The notes under the pieces were generated by a model, which was not told where the DNA came from, searched no databases, and saw only the letters and a list, made by a program, of their open reading frames with translations. 64,000 bases of DNA from Olsenella sp. An188. GTDB lineage: Bacteria > Actinomycetota > Coriobacteriia > Coriobacteriales > Atopobiaceae. The position numbers and the translations under genes were made by a program. Where the stretch lies: the NCBI RefSeq assembly GCF_002160255.1, contig NZ_NFKF01000003.1, positions 224,763-288,762 of the forward strand, written 5' to 3'. Shown one piece after another: positions 18,023 to 26,144 of the stretch. Numbering within the stretch: the stretch's first letter is position 1; each line of letters opens with the position of its first letter.

Positions 18023-19091
18023 CACCCAGACCGACGTCAGGGCCGTCCCGGACTCCGGGGCGACCGCTCCCGCGGCGGACGCCGCGGACTCGGCCGACAA
18101 CGCCCAGGCGTCGCAGGAGGCTGCGCGCCTGGGCCGTGCCTATCACCGCAAGGCCAGCGTCAACATCATCGTGGACTCCTGCGCGGACTTCGCGCCGGAG
18201 GTCGCCGACGCCCTCGGCGTGGAGGTCGTGCACTTCACCTACGTCATGAGCGGCCAGGAGTACGCTGACGACCTCTGGAAGACCATGTCCGCGAAGGAGT
18301 TCTACGACCGGATGCGCGCCGGCGAGGTGGCCACCACCTCGGCCGTGACCCCCGGGCACTACCTCGAGGTCTTCGAGCGCGCCGCCGAGGAGGGCACCCC
18401 GACGGTCTACCTGGCCTTCACCCGCGGCCTCTCCTCGAGCGTGGACGCCGCGCGCCAGGCGGCGGACATGGTCCGCGAGAGCCACCCCGACTTCGAGATC
18501 TACGTCGTGGACAACGTCTGCCCGTCGGCCGCGGCGGAGCTGCTCGCCATCGAGGCGGTCCGCCAGGCGGCCAACGGCCTCACGGCCAAGGAGCTCGTGG
18601 CGTGGGTCGAGGAGGCCCGCTACTACGTCCACGGCTACTTCACCCTGGAGTCCTTCGACGCGCTCGCCCGGGGCGGCCGCATCCCGCCGGCCGCCGCCAC
18701 GGTCGGGGGCAAGCTCGACATCAAGCCCGAGCTCTCCTACGACACCAACGGCGCCCTCACGCTGCGCGGTATGTGCCGCGGCCGCAAGAAGGCCCTGCGC
18801 GCCATCCTGGCCGACTTCAAGGCCAACTACCTCGGCGCCGAGGGTGGGGACGAAAAGCTGCCCATAGGCATCGTCTCCGCAGACGCCGAGAAGGACGCGC
18901 GCTGGCTCGCCGACCAGGTGCGCCGCGAGCCGGGCTGCGCCGACGTCCCGATCATCTACAGCTCCGTCGGCCCGGTCATCGGCGCGCACGTCGGCCCCGG
19001 CATGGTCGCCCTGCTCTTCTGGGGCAAGGACCGCCGCGAGGCGCTCTCCTTCACCGACCGCATCGCGCGACGCGTGAAGGGCGAGAAGTAA
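18015..19091 (+). CDS. DegV-family fatty-acid-binding protein
   Basis: 358 residues. After a ~45-residue Ala/Asp-rich N-terminal extension the DegV fold begins V-N-I-I-V-D-S-C-A-D-F. Other motifs are T-Y-V-M-S-G-Q-E-Y near 75, T-S-A-V-T-P-G near 110 and L-A-F-T-R-G-L-S-S-S near 132, plus the F-D-A-L-A-R-G-G-R-I block near 213. DegV/FakB proteins bind a fatty acid and present it to the FakA kinase for phosphorylation; fakA is not in this window. The gene overlaps hpf by 8 bp (translational coupling). The last codons are Gly-Glu-Lys-stop, formed by one copy of the window-wide GGCGAGAAG motif. Confidence 0.88.
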   Translation: MSSTQTDVRAVPDSGATAPAADAADSADNAQASQEAARLGRAYHRKASVNIIVDSCADFAPEVADALGVEVVHFTYVMSGQEYADDLWKTMSAKEFYDRMRAGEVATTSAVTPGHYLEVFERAAEEGTPTVYLAFTRGLSSSVDAARQAADMVRESHPDFEIYVVDNVCPSAAAELLAIEAVRQAANGLTAKELVAWVEEARYYVHGYFTLESFDALARGGRIPPAAATVGGKLDIKPELSYDTNGALTLRGMCRGRKKALRAILADFKANYLGAEGGDEKLPIGIVSADAEKDARWLADQVRREPGCADVPIIYSSVGPVIGAHVGPGMVALLFWGKDRREALSFTDRIARRVKGEK

Positions 19092-19162
19092 CGCGCGTGT
19101 GGAGAGGCTCCCCGCCGCGCCACGGCGGCGGGCGCCCCCTCCCGACAGCTGGTATTATCTGA

Positions 19163-19191
19163 GCGCCCCCGTACCCGCGGGGGCGCCTTTT
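19163..19191 (+). terminator. Strong GC hairpin with T-tract between degV and the next gene
   Basis: GCGCCCCC and GGGGGCGC arms around a short loop, followed by CTTTT. A TATTAT -10-like hexamer at 19153-19158 lies just before it, so the hairpin could terminate degV transcription or act as a leader attenuator for the dehydrogenase gene starting at 19223. Confidence 0.6.
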
Positions 19192-19222
19192 GGGAAAAGT
19201 TGCGAAAGGAAACGCACACGAC

Positions 19223-20254
19223 ATGACCACCCACATCCGCAAGGTCGCCCTCGTCGGCACCGGCATCATGGGCGCCGCGATCGCCTCCCACATCCTCGAC
19301 GCCGGGTTCGACCTCACCGTCCACAACCGCACGCGCGAGAAGGCCGAGGCGCTTCTCGCCAGGGGAGCCCACTGGGCCGACAGCCCCGCCGAGGCCGCGG
19401 CGGACGCCGACGTCGTCCTCACGATGGTCGGCTACCCCTCCGAGGTCGAGGACGTCTACCTGGCCACCGACGGGCTCATCCGCACCGCCAAGAAGGGTGC
19501 CTGGCTCATCGACCTCACCACGAGCTCCCCGCAGCTCGCCCGCGACATCCACGACGCCGCCGAGGTCGAGGACAAGCACGCCTTCGACTGCCCCGTCACG
19601 GGCGGCGAGCAGGGGGCGCTCGACGGCACCCTCACGCTCATCGTCGGCGCGGCCGAGAAGGACGTCGCCCCGGTGCTGCCCCTGCTCGAGTGCTTCTCCG
19701 CGCGCCGCTTCTACTTCGACGTTCCGGGCGGCGGCCAGGCGGCCAAGCTCTGCAACCAGGTGAGCCTCGCCTCGTGCATGGTCGGCTACGCCGACGCCCT
19801 CGCCCTCGCGGAGCAGTCCGGGATCGACCCCGAGCGCGTGCTCGAGGTCATGGCGAGCGGCACCGGCGGCTCGGGCGCGTCGGCCACGCTCGCGCCCAAG
19901 TCCCTCGCCGGCGACTACCGCCCCGGCTTCATGGCCGAGCACCTGCGCAAGGACATCGCGCTGGCGCTGCAGCGCTCCGAGGAGCTCGACATCACGCTGC
20001 CCGGCGCCGAGACCGCCTTCACGCTCTTCGACATGCTCTGCCAGATCGGCGGCGCGCGCATGGGCACCCAGGCGCTGACGCTGCTCTACCGCGAGGAGGC
20101 CGACTGCGTGGCCGCCGGCCTCGACTGGTCGCTGCTCGAGCGCGACGAGGACGAGCACGAGTGCGGCTGCGGCCACGACCACGGCGAGGGCCACGAGTGC
20201 CACTGCGGCCACGACCACGGCGCCGACCACGAGTGCCACTGCCACGACCACTAG
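19223..20254 (+). CDS. Beta-hydroxyacid dehydrogenase with His/Cys-rich C-terminal tail
   Basis: 343 residues. The N-terminal Rossmann domain has G-T-G-I-M-G near residues 14-19, the NADP-type V-H-N-R-T near 36-40, then the C-P-V-T-G-G-E-Q-G-A substrate motif near 125 and the catalytic-lysine helix G-Q-A-A-K-L-C-N-Q near 172-180. This is the 3-hydroxyisobutyrate / tartronate-semialdehyde reductase family; exact substrate unknown. The last ~38 residues are unusual: three repeats of H-E-C-x-C followed by G-H-D-H, ending in D-H, a probable metal-binding tail. ATG 19223 gives the conserved M-T-T-H-I-R-K-V-A-L-V start, with GAAAGGA upstream. Confidence 0.85.
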   Translation: MTTHIRKVALVGTGIMGAAIASHILDAGFDLTVHNRTREKAEALLARGAHWADSPAEAAADADVVLTMVGYPSEVEDVYLATDGLIRTAKKGAWLIDLTTSSPQLARDIHDAAEVEDKHAFDCPVTGGEQGALDGTLTLIVGAAEKDVAPVLPLLECFSARRFYFDVPGGGQAAKLCNQVSLASCMVGYADALALAEQSGIDPERVLEVMASGTGGSGASATLAPKSLAGDYRPGFMAEHLRKDIALALQRSEELDITLPGAETAFTLFDMLCQIGGARMGTQALTLLYREEADCVAAGLDWSLLERDEDEHECGCGHDHGEGHECHCGHDHGADHECHCHDH

Positions 20255-20291
20255 GCGCCCGGCATCAACGCAGTAAGGAGACCCACCCACC

Positions 20292-21074
20292 TTGAACGGT
20301 AACGACATGCCCCAGAGCTCCATCGCGGTGCTCATCGACTTCGAGAACCTCGCGCTCGGCACCGGCCGGCGCAAGCGCAACGGCCACCAGGAGCCGGGCC
20401 CGCTGCCCGACGTCAAGCTCATCCTCGAGCGCCTCGTCGACAAGGGCCGCATCACGGCCAAGCGCGCCTACTGCGACTGGCAGCGCTTCTCCGACGCCGT
20501 GACGCCCCTGCACGAGCTCGGCATCGAGCTCATAGAGATCCCCGACCGCGCCTTCACCGGCAAGAACTCGGCCGACATCCGCCTTGCCGTGGACGCGATG
20601 GAGATCTGCCTCACGAAGGACCACATCGACACCTTCGCCATCCTCTCCGGCGACTCGGACTTCTCGCCGCTCGTCTCCAAGCTCAAGGAGTTCGGCAAGA
20701 CGGTGATCGGCGTGGGCATGAAGGAGGCCACGAGCTCGCTTCTGACCGAGGTCTGCGACGAGTTCATCTTCTACGAGGACATCAGGAGCTCCGGCGGCAT
20801 CCCCGACTACGCCGCCAAGGTGCCCAAGGACCGCCACGAGTGCTACCAGCTGCTCTTCGAGACCATCGACGCGCTGCAGCGCGAGAGCGACAGCTTCATC
20901 CTCGCCTCGCGCCTGAAGGACACGATGAAGCGCAAGCGCCCGCAGTTCTCCGAGGGCAGCTACGGCTACCGCTCGTTCACGGCGCTTTTGCGCGAGGCGG
21001 CAAAGCTCGGATTCATCGAGATTCACCAGGACCCCAAGAGCGGCACGGCCGTGGTCGACGGGTTCTGCGAGTAG
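20292..21074 (+). CDS. NYN-domain putative RNase with C-terminal LOTUS/OST-HTH-like domain
   Basis: 260 residues. The NYN (PIN-like) nuclease domain spans ~8-165 with the acidic residues in V-L-I-D-F-E-N-L, N-S-A-D-I-R-L-A-V-D-A-M and L-S-G-D-S-D-F-S-P-L-V. A basic loop R-R-K-R follows the first strand. A LOTUS/OST-HTH-like winged domain covers ~175-258 (F-I-L-A-S-R-L-K-D-T-M-K-R-K-R-P and S-Y-G-Y-R-S-F), as in other bacterial NYN-OST proteins thought to act on RNA. The start is TTG at 20292 with AAGGAG 11 bp upstream; ATG 20307 is the alternative. Stop is 12 bp before the HEAT-like gene, so both are likely co-transcribed. Confidence 0.82.
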   Translation: MNGNDMPQSSIAVLIDFENLALGTGRRKRNGHQEPGPLPDVKLILERLVDKGRITAKRAYCDWQRFSDAVTPLHELGIELIEIPDRAFTGKNSADIRLAVDAMEICLTKDHIDTFAILSGDSDFSPLVSKLKEFGKTVIGVGMKEATSSLLTEVCDEFIFYEDIRSSGGIPDYAAKVPKDRHECYQLLFETIDALQRESDSFILASRLKDTMKRKRPQFSEGSYGYRSFTALLREAAKLGFIEIHQDPKSGTAVVDGFCE

Positions 21075-21086
21075 GAAGGACGCAAG

Positions 21087-21650
21087 ATGACCGAATCCAC
21101 CAACCCCGAGATCGCGGGTCTCATCGAGGAGCTCTCCGGCGCGAGCCGCCGTCGCCGCCAGGAGGTCGCGCACCAGCTCGCCCTCACCGCGCGTGCCCAC
21201 CCCGAGCTCATGCTTCCCCACGTCGACGCCCTCGTGGACGCCCTCTCCCGCCCCGAGGCGCAGACGCGCTGGGAGGTCCTCGACGCCCTGTCCGCCGTCG
21301 CCGAGACCAACGCCGACAGCGTCGCGGGCGCCTACGACGGCGCGGAGGCGTCGCTGTTCGACGACGCCTCGGCCACGGTGCGCCTGGCGGCGTTCGTCTT
21401 CCTGACCCGTCTCGCGGGGAGCTCCCCCGAGCGCTCCGACGAGGCGTGGCCCCTGCTCGACGAGGCCATCCAGTGCTACCACGGAGACGCCGAGTACCGC
21501 GACATGCTCGTCGCCCTGCTGGCGCTCGCCCGCGGCCAGGCGTCCGAGGCCACCCGCGCGGCCCTCGCCGATCGCGTCCGCTTCGACGCGGAGAACGGCG
21601 CCGGCTACATCAAGACCCTCTCCGCGGAGATCCTTCAAGCTCTCGCATAG
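21087..21650 (+). CDS. HEAT-repeat-like helical protein
   Basis: 187 residues of amphipathic helices, e.g. R-R-R-R-Q-E-V-A-H-Q-L-A-L-T-A-R, R-W-E-V-L-D-A-L-S-A-V-A and A-T-V-R-L-A-A-F-V-F-L-T-R-L-A, which look like HEAT/ARM repeats. No catalytic motif is seen. It has its own ribosome binding site (GGAAGGA) after the NYN-domain gene and may be its protein partner, which is inference from the 12-bp spacing only. A rho-independent-like hairpin (GGGCCCGCC/GGCGGGCCC at 21708-21731) follows about 60 bp later. Confidence 0.6.
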   Translation: MTESTNPEIAGLIEELSGASRRRRQEVAHQLALTARAHPELMLPHVDALVDALSRPEAQTRWEVLDALSAVAETNADSVAGAYDGAEASLFDDASATVRLAAFVFLTRLAGSSPERSDEAWPLLDEAIQCYHGDAEYRDMLVALLALARGQASEATRAALADRVRFDAENGAGYIKTLSAEILQALA

Positions 21651-21748
21651 GATTGTGCGTTGCGCAAGGAGCCGGCGCGGCTCGTCTAGAATTCACGGCA
21701 CGTGACGTGGGCCCGCCCTGTGGCGGGCCCGTCCCTAAGGAGGACCAC

Positions 21749-22642
21749 ATGGCAGATGACAGGCTGGCGAAGTCCGGGCGCCCGGACGGCGAGAAGGACC
21801 AGGCGGCGCGCAGGACGCTCCCGACCCCGGCGTGGGCCGCGATCTGCGCGGCGGCGCTCGTGGTGGGCGTCCTCGCCGGCTACTTCCTGCTGCGCGGCAC
21901 CGGCGGGGCCATATCCCTCTCCGGCCGCACCTCGCTCTCGGCGGGTGAGCTCGACAGCACCATCGCGACCTACACCCTCGACGGCCAGAGCCACGCCGTG
22001 ACCGCGCGCGAGGTCCTCGCCGAGACCTACGGCTCGAGCATCCCGGCGAACGACGACGGGACCTACGAGGTGCCTGCGGCGAGCGACGTGGTCTCCTACG
22101 CGCAGAACCAGATCCTGCTCGCCGAGGCCGAGTCCCGCGGGCTCACCGCCACCGACGAGGAGGTCTCGAGCTTCACCTCGAGCATCTACGGCAGCGACGA
22201 CTACGCCACGATCGGCGAGCAGTGGGGCCTCGACGAGGACAGCACCAGGCAGATCCTGAGCGAGCAGACCTCCATCAAGAAGCTCCAGGACGATGTCGTC
22301 ACCGTGACGCTGCCGACCTACCCCACGGCCCCGACCGAGCCCGCGGAGGGGGAGGAGGACGTCGCCACGGCCGACTACGCCTCCTACGTCATCGACCTGC
22401 TCGGGGACGAGTGGGACAGCGAGGCCAACACCTGGGCCCGCACGGACGGCACCTACTACGCCACGCTCTCCGGCTACGAGATCTCAAACGACTCCGCGAC
22501 CTACGCCGCCGCCCAGGCAGCCTACTCCGTGGCCCAGAGCGCCTACTCCGACGCCTACAACCGGCTGAGCGCCGAGTGGACGGACTTCGCCAACGGCATT
22601 CTGTCCAACGCGACGATCCAGCTCGGCTCGCTCGCCGAGTAG
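21749..22642 (+). CDS. Membrane-anchored SurA-N-like secreted protein
   Basis: 297 residues. A cytosolic basic N-terminus is followed by one transmembrane helix at ~29-50 (W-A-A-I-C-A-A-A-L-V-V-G-V-L-A-G-Y-F-L-L) and an extracytoplasmic part. The segment ~70-175 (T-A-R-E-V-L-A-E-T-Y-G, Q-N-Q-I-L-L-A-E-A-E-S-R-G-L-T-A-T-D-E-E-V) matches the SurA/PrsA-type N-terminal chaperone domain, but no rotamase domain is evident. The remainder is Ser/Tyr/Ala-rich. Likely an extracytoplasmic folding factor or a degenerate relative. ATG 21749 is preceded by AAGGAGG. Confidence 0.65.
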   Translation: MADDRLAKSGRPDGEKDQAARRTLPTPAWAAICAAALVVGVLAGYFLLRGTGGAISLSGRTSLSAGELDSTIATYTLDGQSHAVTAREVLAETYGSSIPANDDGTYEVPAASDVVSYAQNQILLAEAESRGLTATDEEVSSFTSSIYGSDDYATIGEQWGLDEDSTRQILSEQTSIKKLQDDVVTVTLPTYPTAPTEPAEGEEDVATADYASYVIDLLGDEWDSEANTWARTDGTYYATLSGYEISNDSATYAAAQAAYSVAQSAYSDAYNRLSAEWTDFANGILSNATIQLGSLAE

Positions 22643-22651
22643 GGGCGAGCC

Positions 22652-23848
22652 GTGCGCGTGGCGATAAGCGCCTGCCTGCTCGGCGCGCCGGTGCGCTACG
22701 ACGGCGGGTCCAAGCCGGTTCCCGAGGTGATCGAGCTGGCCGGGAAGGAGGGCGTCGAGGTCCTGCGGGTGTGCCCCGAGACCGCGAGCGGCCTTCCCGT
22801 CCCGCGCCCTCCGGCCGAGCAGCGCGGCGGGCGCGTCCTTCTCGCCGACGGGCGGGACGTGACCGAGGAGTTTGCCCTGGGCTCGCGGCTCTGCGGGGAC
22901 GACGTCGTCCGCTCGGGGGCGCGTTTGGCGGTGCTCAAGGCAAAGAGCCCCTCGTGCGGGGTGGGTCTGGTCTACGATGGAACCTACTCTGGAAGACTCG
23001 TTGCGGGCCAGGGCGTCTTTGCGGCGCGGCTCGATGAGGAGGGGATCTGCGTGGTCACCGAGGACACCGTGAGGGCGTGCAAGCCGAGCGTCGAGCACCC
23101 CGTCGCCATCGTCTTGGGAAGCGGCCTGGGCCACCTGGGGACGCTCGTGCGGCCGGTCCGTCGCATCGACTACCGTGACATCGAGGGCTTCCCGCTCTCG
23201 GCGCGGCCCGTGGCGGGACACAGCTTCGAGGCCACGGTCGGCACGATCGACGACGTGCCCGTGGTCGTCTACCCCGGGCGCATCCACCTCTACCAGGGCT
23301 ACTCCGCCGCCGAGGTGACCTCGCTCGTGCGCCACGCTCACCACCTGGGCTGCCGCGACATCGTCTTTGCCTGCGCCACGGGCGCGGTGCCGGGCATGGC
23401 GCACGTGGGCCTGGGCATCCTCACGGACCAGATCAACCTCACCGGGCGCAACCCGCTCGCGGAGTGGGACGGACTGCGCGACGTGGAGAGCCCCTTCGTG
23501 GACATGAACGAGGCGTACTCCCCCTACCTGCGCACGATCGCGCGCGGCGTGGCCGACGACCTGGGCGTGGCCGTGGAGGAGGGCGTCTACGCGGGCGTGC
23601 TCGGCCCGTGCTTCGAGACCCCGGCCGAGGTGGCCGCGCTGCGCACGCTCGGCGTCTCCTACGTGGGCATGAGCACGGTGAACGAGGTCATCATGGCCAA
23701 GGCGCTCGGCATGCACGTACTTGGCCTCACGCTCGCGGCCAACGAGTCCGGCGCGCCGTCGGTGACCCACGAGACCGTCCTGACCGAGGCTGAGAGGCAC
23801 GCGGAGGACTTCGAGCGGCTCGTCCGCGGGGTGCTGCGCCTGCTGTAA
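22652..23848 (+). CDS. DUF523 - purine nucleoside phosphorylase fusion
   Basis: 398 residues in one continuous frame. Residues ~1-145 are a DUF523 domain (I-S-A-C-L-L-G-A-P-V-R-Y-D-G, R-V-C-P-E, K-S-P-S-C-G). From ~148 a class I purine nucleoside phosphorylase follows: V-L-G-S-G-L-G, phosphate-binding V-V-V-Y-P-G-R-I-H-L-Y-Q-G, G-P-C-F-E-T-P-A-E and V-G-M-S-T-V-N-E. Several PNP positions differ from the usual pattern: A-C-A-T-G-A-V where T-N-A-A-G is common, Asn for Pro in S-T-V-P-E, and A-A-N-E near the purine-binding Asn. The start is GTG 22652 or 22658. Purine phosphorolysis is likely but specificity may be altered; the DUF523 role is unknown. Confidence 0.85.
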   Translation: MRVAISACLLGAPVRYDGGSKPVPEVIELAGKEGVEVLRVCPETASGLPVPRPPAEQRGGRVLLADGRDVTEEFALGSRLCGDDVVRSGARLAVLKAKSPSCGVGLVYDGTYSGRLVAGQGVFAARLDEEGICVVTEDTVRACKPSVEHPVAIVLGSGLGHLGTLVRPVRRIDYRDIEGFPLSARPVAGHSFEATVGTIDDVPVVVYPGRIHLYQGYSAAEVTSLVRHAHHLGCRDIVFACATGAVPGMAHVGLGILTDQINLTGRNPLAEWDGLRDVESPFVDMNEAYSPYLRTIARGVADDLGVAVEEGVYAGVLGPCFETPAEVAALRTLGVSYVGMSTVNEVIMAKALGMHVLGLTLAANESGAPSVTHETVLTEAERHAEDFERLVRGVLRLL

Positions 23849-23858
23849 AAAACGGGGC

Positions 23859-23887
23859 TTGCGCGCGCGTCGCGCTTCTCGTATAGT
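23859..23887 (+). promoter_or_regulatory. Promoter of tRNA-Thr
   Basis: -35 TTGCGC at 23859-23864 and -10 TATAGT at 23882-23887, separated by exactly 17 bp and placed 14 bp before the tRNA. It is the best-formed sigma-70-type promoter in the window. Confidence 0.7.
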
Positions 23888-23901
23888 AGTTAGCCGCTTA
23901 C

Positions 23902-23977
23902 GCCAGCTTAGCTCAGTTGGTAGAGCACCGCTCTCGTAAAGCGGGGGTCACCAGTTCGAGTCTGGTAGCTGGCTCCA
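23902..23977 (+). tRNA. tRNA-Thr (anticodon CGT)
   Basis: 76-nt cloverleaf with CCA encoded: acceptor GCCAGCT pairs with AGCTGGC, D-arm has AGCTCAGTTGGTAGAG, the anticodon loop is CTCGTAA giving anticodon CGT (reads ACG, threonine), and the T-arm is CCAGTTCGAGTCTGG. A promoter lies upstream and a terminator directly downstream, so it is a monocistronic tRNA gene. Confidence 0.96.
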
Positions 23978-23988
23978 GCGTAAGTGCA

Positions 23989-24020
23989 GGCCGTCGGGTT
24001 TCTCGCCCGGCGGCCTTTTT
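23989..24020 (+). terminator. Intrinsic terminator after tRNA-Thr
   Basis: A 10-bp stem GGCCGTCGGG / CCCGGCGGCC with a TTTCTCG loop and a TTTTT tail, 11 bases after the tRNA 3' end. Confidence 0.9.
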
Positions 24021-24058
24021 CGTCGCCTCTCGGCCTCCGTCCCCGCCGTCGTTTTGCC

Positions 24059-24178
24059 GAGTGCGCGATATTCGGGGTTCTTCTCGCCGGCCGCGCCGAC
24101 ACCTCTTAGCTACCAACTGGGCAAACGTTGAGTTTGTGTCGGTGAACTTGAAAAGGAAACTCCGAATTTCGCGCACTC
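24059..24178. repeat. Long-range inverted repeat flanking a CTTCTCGCC copy
   Basis: 21-bp arms at 24059-24079 and 24158-24178 with two mismatches (GAGTGCGCGATATTCGGGGTT against its partner). The left arm is followed directly by CTTCTCGCC (24080). The ~78-bp spacer is notably AT-richer than its surroundings. A reverse-orientation motif copy lies at 24215. The gap 24021-24397 has no gene apart from these and the regulatory repeats upstream of pit. Confidence 0.75.
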
Positions 24179-24261
24179 GACGGGGAGGGGGCGGGAAGGA
24201 GAGGGAAGGGGCGGGGCGAGAAGAACGCCGGGCCCCGGCCCTTGCCATGCGCGCAGACTAA

Positions 24262-24370
24262 TGTAAGCTCTTTGTAAGCAGCGGCGAGCGGGGGCACAAA
24301 CGACGCCCTTCTCGGCCTTGCACGGCACATCCTTACGTTATCCTTAACGAGCGTTTACAAAGCTGTGACA
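24262..24370 (+). promoter_or_regulatory. Pho-box-like 11-bp tandem repeats upstream of pit
   Basis: Two TGTAAGC boxes start at 24262 and 24273 (11 bp apart). Further on, CTTACG, CTTAAC, TTTACA and GTGACA start at 24332, 24343, 24354 and 24365, again each exactly 11 bp apart. TTAACA/TTTACA-like hexamers at one-helical-turn spacing are the known form of PhoP response-regulator sites in Gram-positives. With a phosphate transporter starting at 24398, phosphate-starvation control is the natural reading, but the regulator is not in the window. Confidence 0.6.
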
Positions 24371-24397
24371 ATTGGTCGGTAAGGGAGCGAGCCTGCT

Positions 24398-25447
24398 GTG
24401 ATTAGCTTTGAGCAGTTCCTCGGCGTGCTGTCGAGTAACCCCTTTCTTGTGATCGTCATGCTCCTCGTCATGGGGACCATCTTCGTCAACGGCGCCACAG
24501 ACGCCGCAAACGCAATCGCCGAGCCCGTGGGCACCCGCTCGATAGACGTGGACTCGGCGATTCTCATGTCGGTCGTCTGCAACTTCGTGGGCCTCGTGGC
24601 CATGTCGTTCATCTCCACGGCCGTGGCGGACACGATCAGCGGCATGGTCGACTTTGGTGGCGACTCCCACGCGGCGCTCATCGCGCTCGCTGCGGCCACG
24701 GTGGGCATCGTGGCGTGGGGCCTGGGGGCCTGGGCCTTCGGCATCCCCACCTCCGAGAGCCACGCCCTCATCGCCGGCCTCACGGGCGCCGCGCTCGCCG
24801 TCTCCGGCGGCCTCGACGGCGTCAACATGAACGAGTGGATCAAGGTCGTCTACGGGCTCGTGCTCTCCACCGGCCTGGGCTTCGCTGCCGGCTGGGTCAT
24901 CTCCAAGGTCATCCCGATCGCGTGCAGAAACGCCGACCGCCGCAGGGCGAACAACTTCTTCGGGCGCATGCAGGTGCTCGGCGCCGCGGGCGTGGCCCTC
25001 ATGCACGGCGCCCAGGACGGCCAGAAGTTCATGTCCACCGCGATGCTGGCCATCGCGCTCTCGCTCAACCTGACGGTGGGGGACATGGGCGGCTTCCCGC
25101 TGTGGATCATGGTGCTGTGCGCCGCGGTCATGGCCATCGGCACGGCCGTGGGCGGAAAGAAGATCATCAAGAAGGTCGGCATGGAGATGGTGCGCCTCGA
25201 CAAGTACCAGGGCTTTGCCGCCTCGGTCTCCGCCACCGCGTCGCTTCTGCTCGCCACGCTGACGGGCCTTCCCGTCTCCACCACGCACACCAAGTCCGCG
25301 GCCATCATGGGCGCCGGCGCCGCAAAGGACCCCAAGTCCGTCAACTGGGGCGTCGCCAAGGAGATGGTCCTCACCTGGATCTTCACGTTCCCCGGCTGCG
25401 GCGTCATCGGGTTCGTCCTCGCCAAGCTCTTCCTCGTACTGTTCTAG
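24398..25447 (+). CDS. pit: Pit-family inorganic phosphate transporter
   Basis: 349 residues with about ten hydrophobic helices. The two inverted PiT signatures are visible: N-G-A-T-D-A-A-N-A-I-A-E-P-V-G-T near residue 31-46 and H-G-A-Q-D-G-Q-K-F near 204-212, with T-T-H-T-K-S near 295. It moves phosphate with a cation across the cytoplasmic membrane at low energy cost. The start is GTG 24398 after GGGAGCGAG. It is followed 43 bp later by its DUF47 partner. Pho-box-like repeats lie immediately upstream. Confidence 0.93.
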   Translation: MISFEQFLGVLSSNPFLVIVMLLVMGTIFVNGATDAANAIAEPVGTRSIDVDSAILMSVVCNFVGLVAMSFISTAVADTISGMVDFGGDSHAALIALAAATVGIVAWGLGAWAFGIPTSESHALIAGLTGAALAVSGGLDGVNMNEWIKVVYGLVLSTGLGFAAGWVISKVIPIACRNADRRRANNFFGRMQVLGAAGVALMHGAQDGQKFMSTAMLAIALSLNLTVGDMGGFPLWIMVLCAAVMAIGTAVGGKKIIKKVGMEMVRLDKYQGFAASVSATASLLLATLTGLPVSTTHTKSAAIMGAGAAKDPKSVNWGVAKEMVLTWIFTFPGCGVIGFVLAKLFLVLF

Positions 25448-25490
25448 GCCGCAAGCACACGTTCTTCTCGCCACGAGCAAAGGAGTCCCC

Positions 25491-26117
25491 ATGCCCCGCA
25501 TCAAGAAGGAAGACGAGTTCTACACCATGCTCAAGGAGCTCGCGTCGCTCATCACCGACGCGGCCGAGGAGTACAACGGCATCGTCTGCGACTTCCCCGG
25601 CTCCATGAGCCGCATCCCGCAGATGAAGGTCTACGAGTCAAACGCCGACGAGCGCGTCAAGGCCATCATGGCCAAGCTCTACACCTCGTTCATCACCCCG
25701 ATCGACCGCGAGGACATCTCCACGCTCGCCCTCGCCATGGACGACGTCGTCGACTCCATGTACGGCGTGGCGGTTCGCCTCGACCTGTTCAACATGAGCG
25801 ACCTGCGCCTCGAGGCCAGGCAGATCTCCGAGCTCACGGTCCACGCCGTCAACGAGATGAAGAACATGATCGACCACCTCCCCGACTACAAGAAGGACCG
25901 CGTGGTCCTGGAGAAGGCCATCGAGATCGGCAGTGTCGAGGACGAGGGCGACACCGTCTACCAGCAGGCCCTCCGCCGCCTCTTCAGCGACGAGGAGGAC
26001 GCGAGCGGCAAGTACGCCGTCACCTGGCTGCGCATCTTCGACCGCATGGAGCTCTGTCTGGACGCGTGCGACCGCGTCGCCGGCATCGTGCGCGACATCA
26101 TCATGAAGGACGCGTAG
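25491..26117 (+). CDS. DUF47 / PhoU-like Pit accessory protein
   Basis: 208-residue all-helical protein of the TIGR00153/DUF47 family, usually encoded next to Pit transporters and thought to regulate phosphate or metal flux. Family features include P-I-D-R-E-D-I-S-T-L-A-L-A-M-D-D-V-V-D near 68-86 and the repeated D-x-E/D metal-type helix V-E-D-E-G-D near 150 and the final D-R-M-E-L-C-L-D-A-C-D-R-V-A. ATG 25491 is preceded by AAAGGAG. The TAG stop lies inside a copy of the GGCGAGAAG motif (26117). Confidence 0.88.
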   Translation: MPRIKKEDEFYTMLKELASLITDAAEEYNGIVCDFPGSMSRIPQMKVYESNADERVKAIMAKLYTSFITPIDREDISTLALAMDDVVDSMYGVAVRLDLFNMSDLRLEARQISELTVHAVNEMKNMIDHLPDYKKDRVVLEKAIEIGSVEDEGDTVYQQALRRLFSDEEDASGKYAVTWLRIFDRMELCLDACDRVAGIVRDIIMKDA

Positions 26118-26144
26118 GCGAGAAGAACGTCACGTCGCGGGGGA

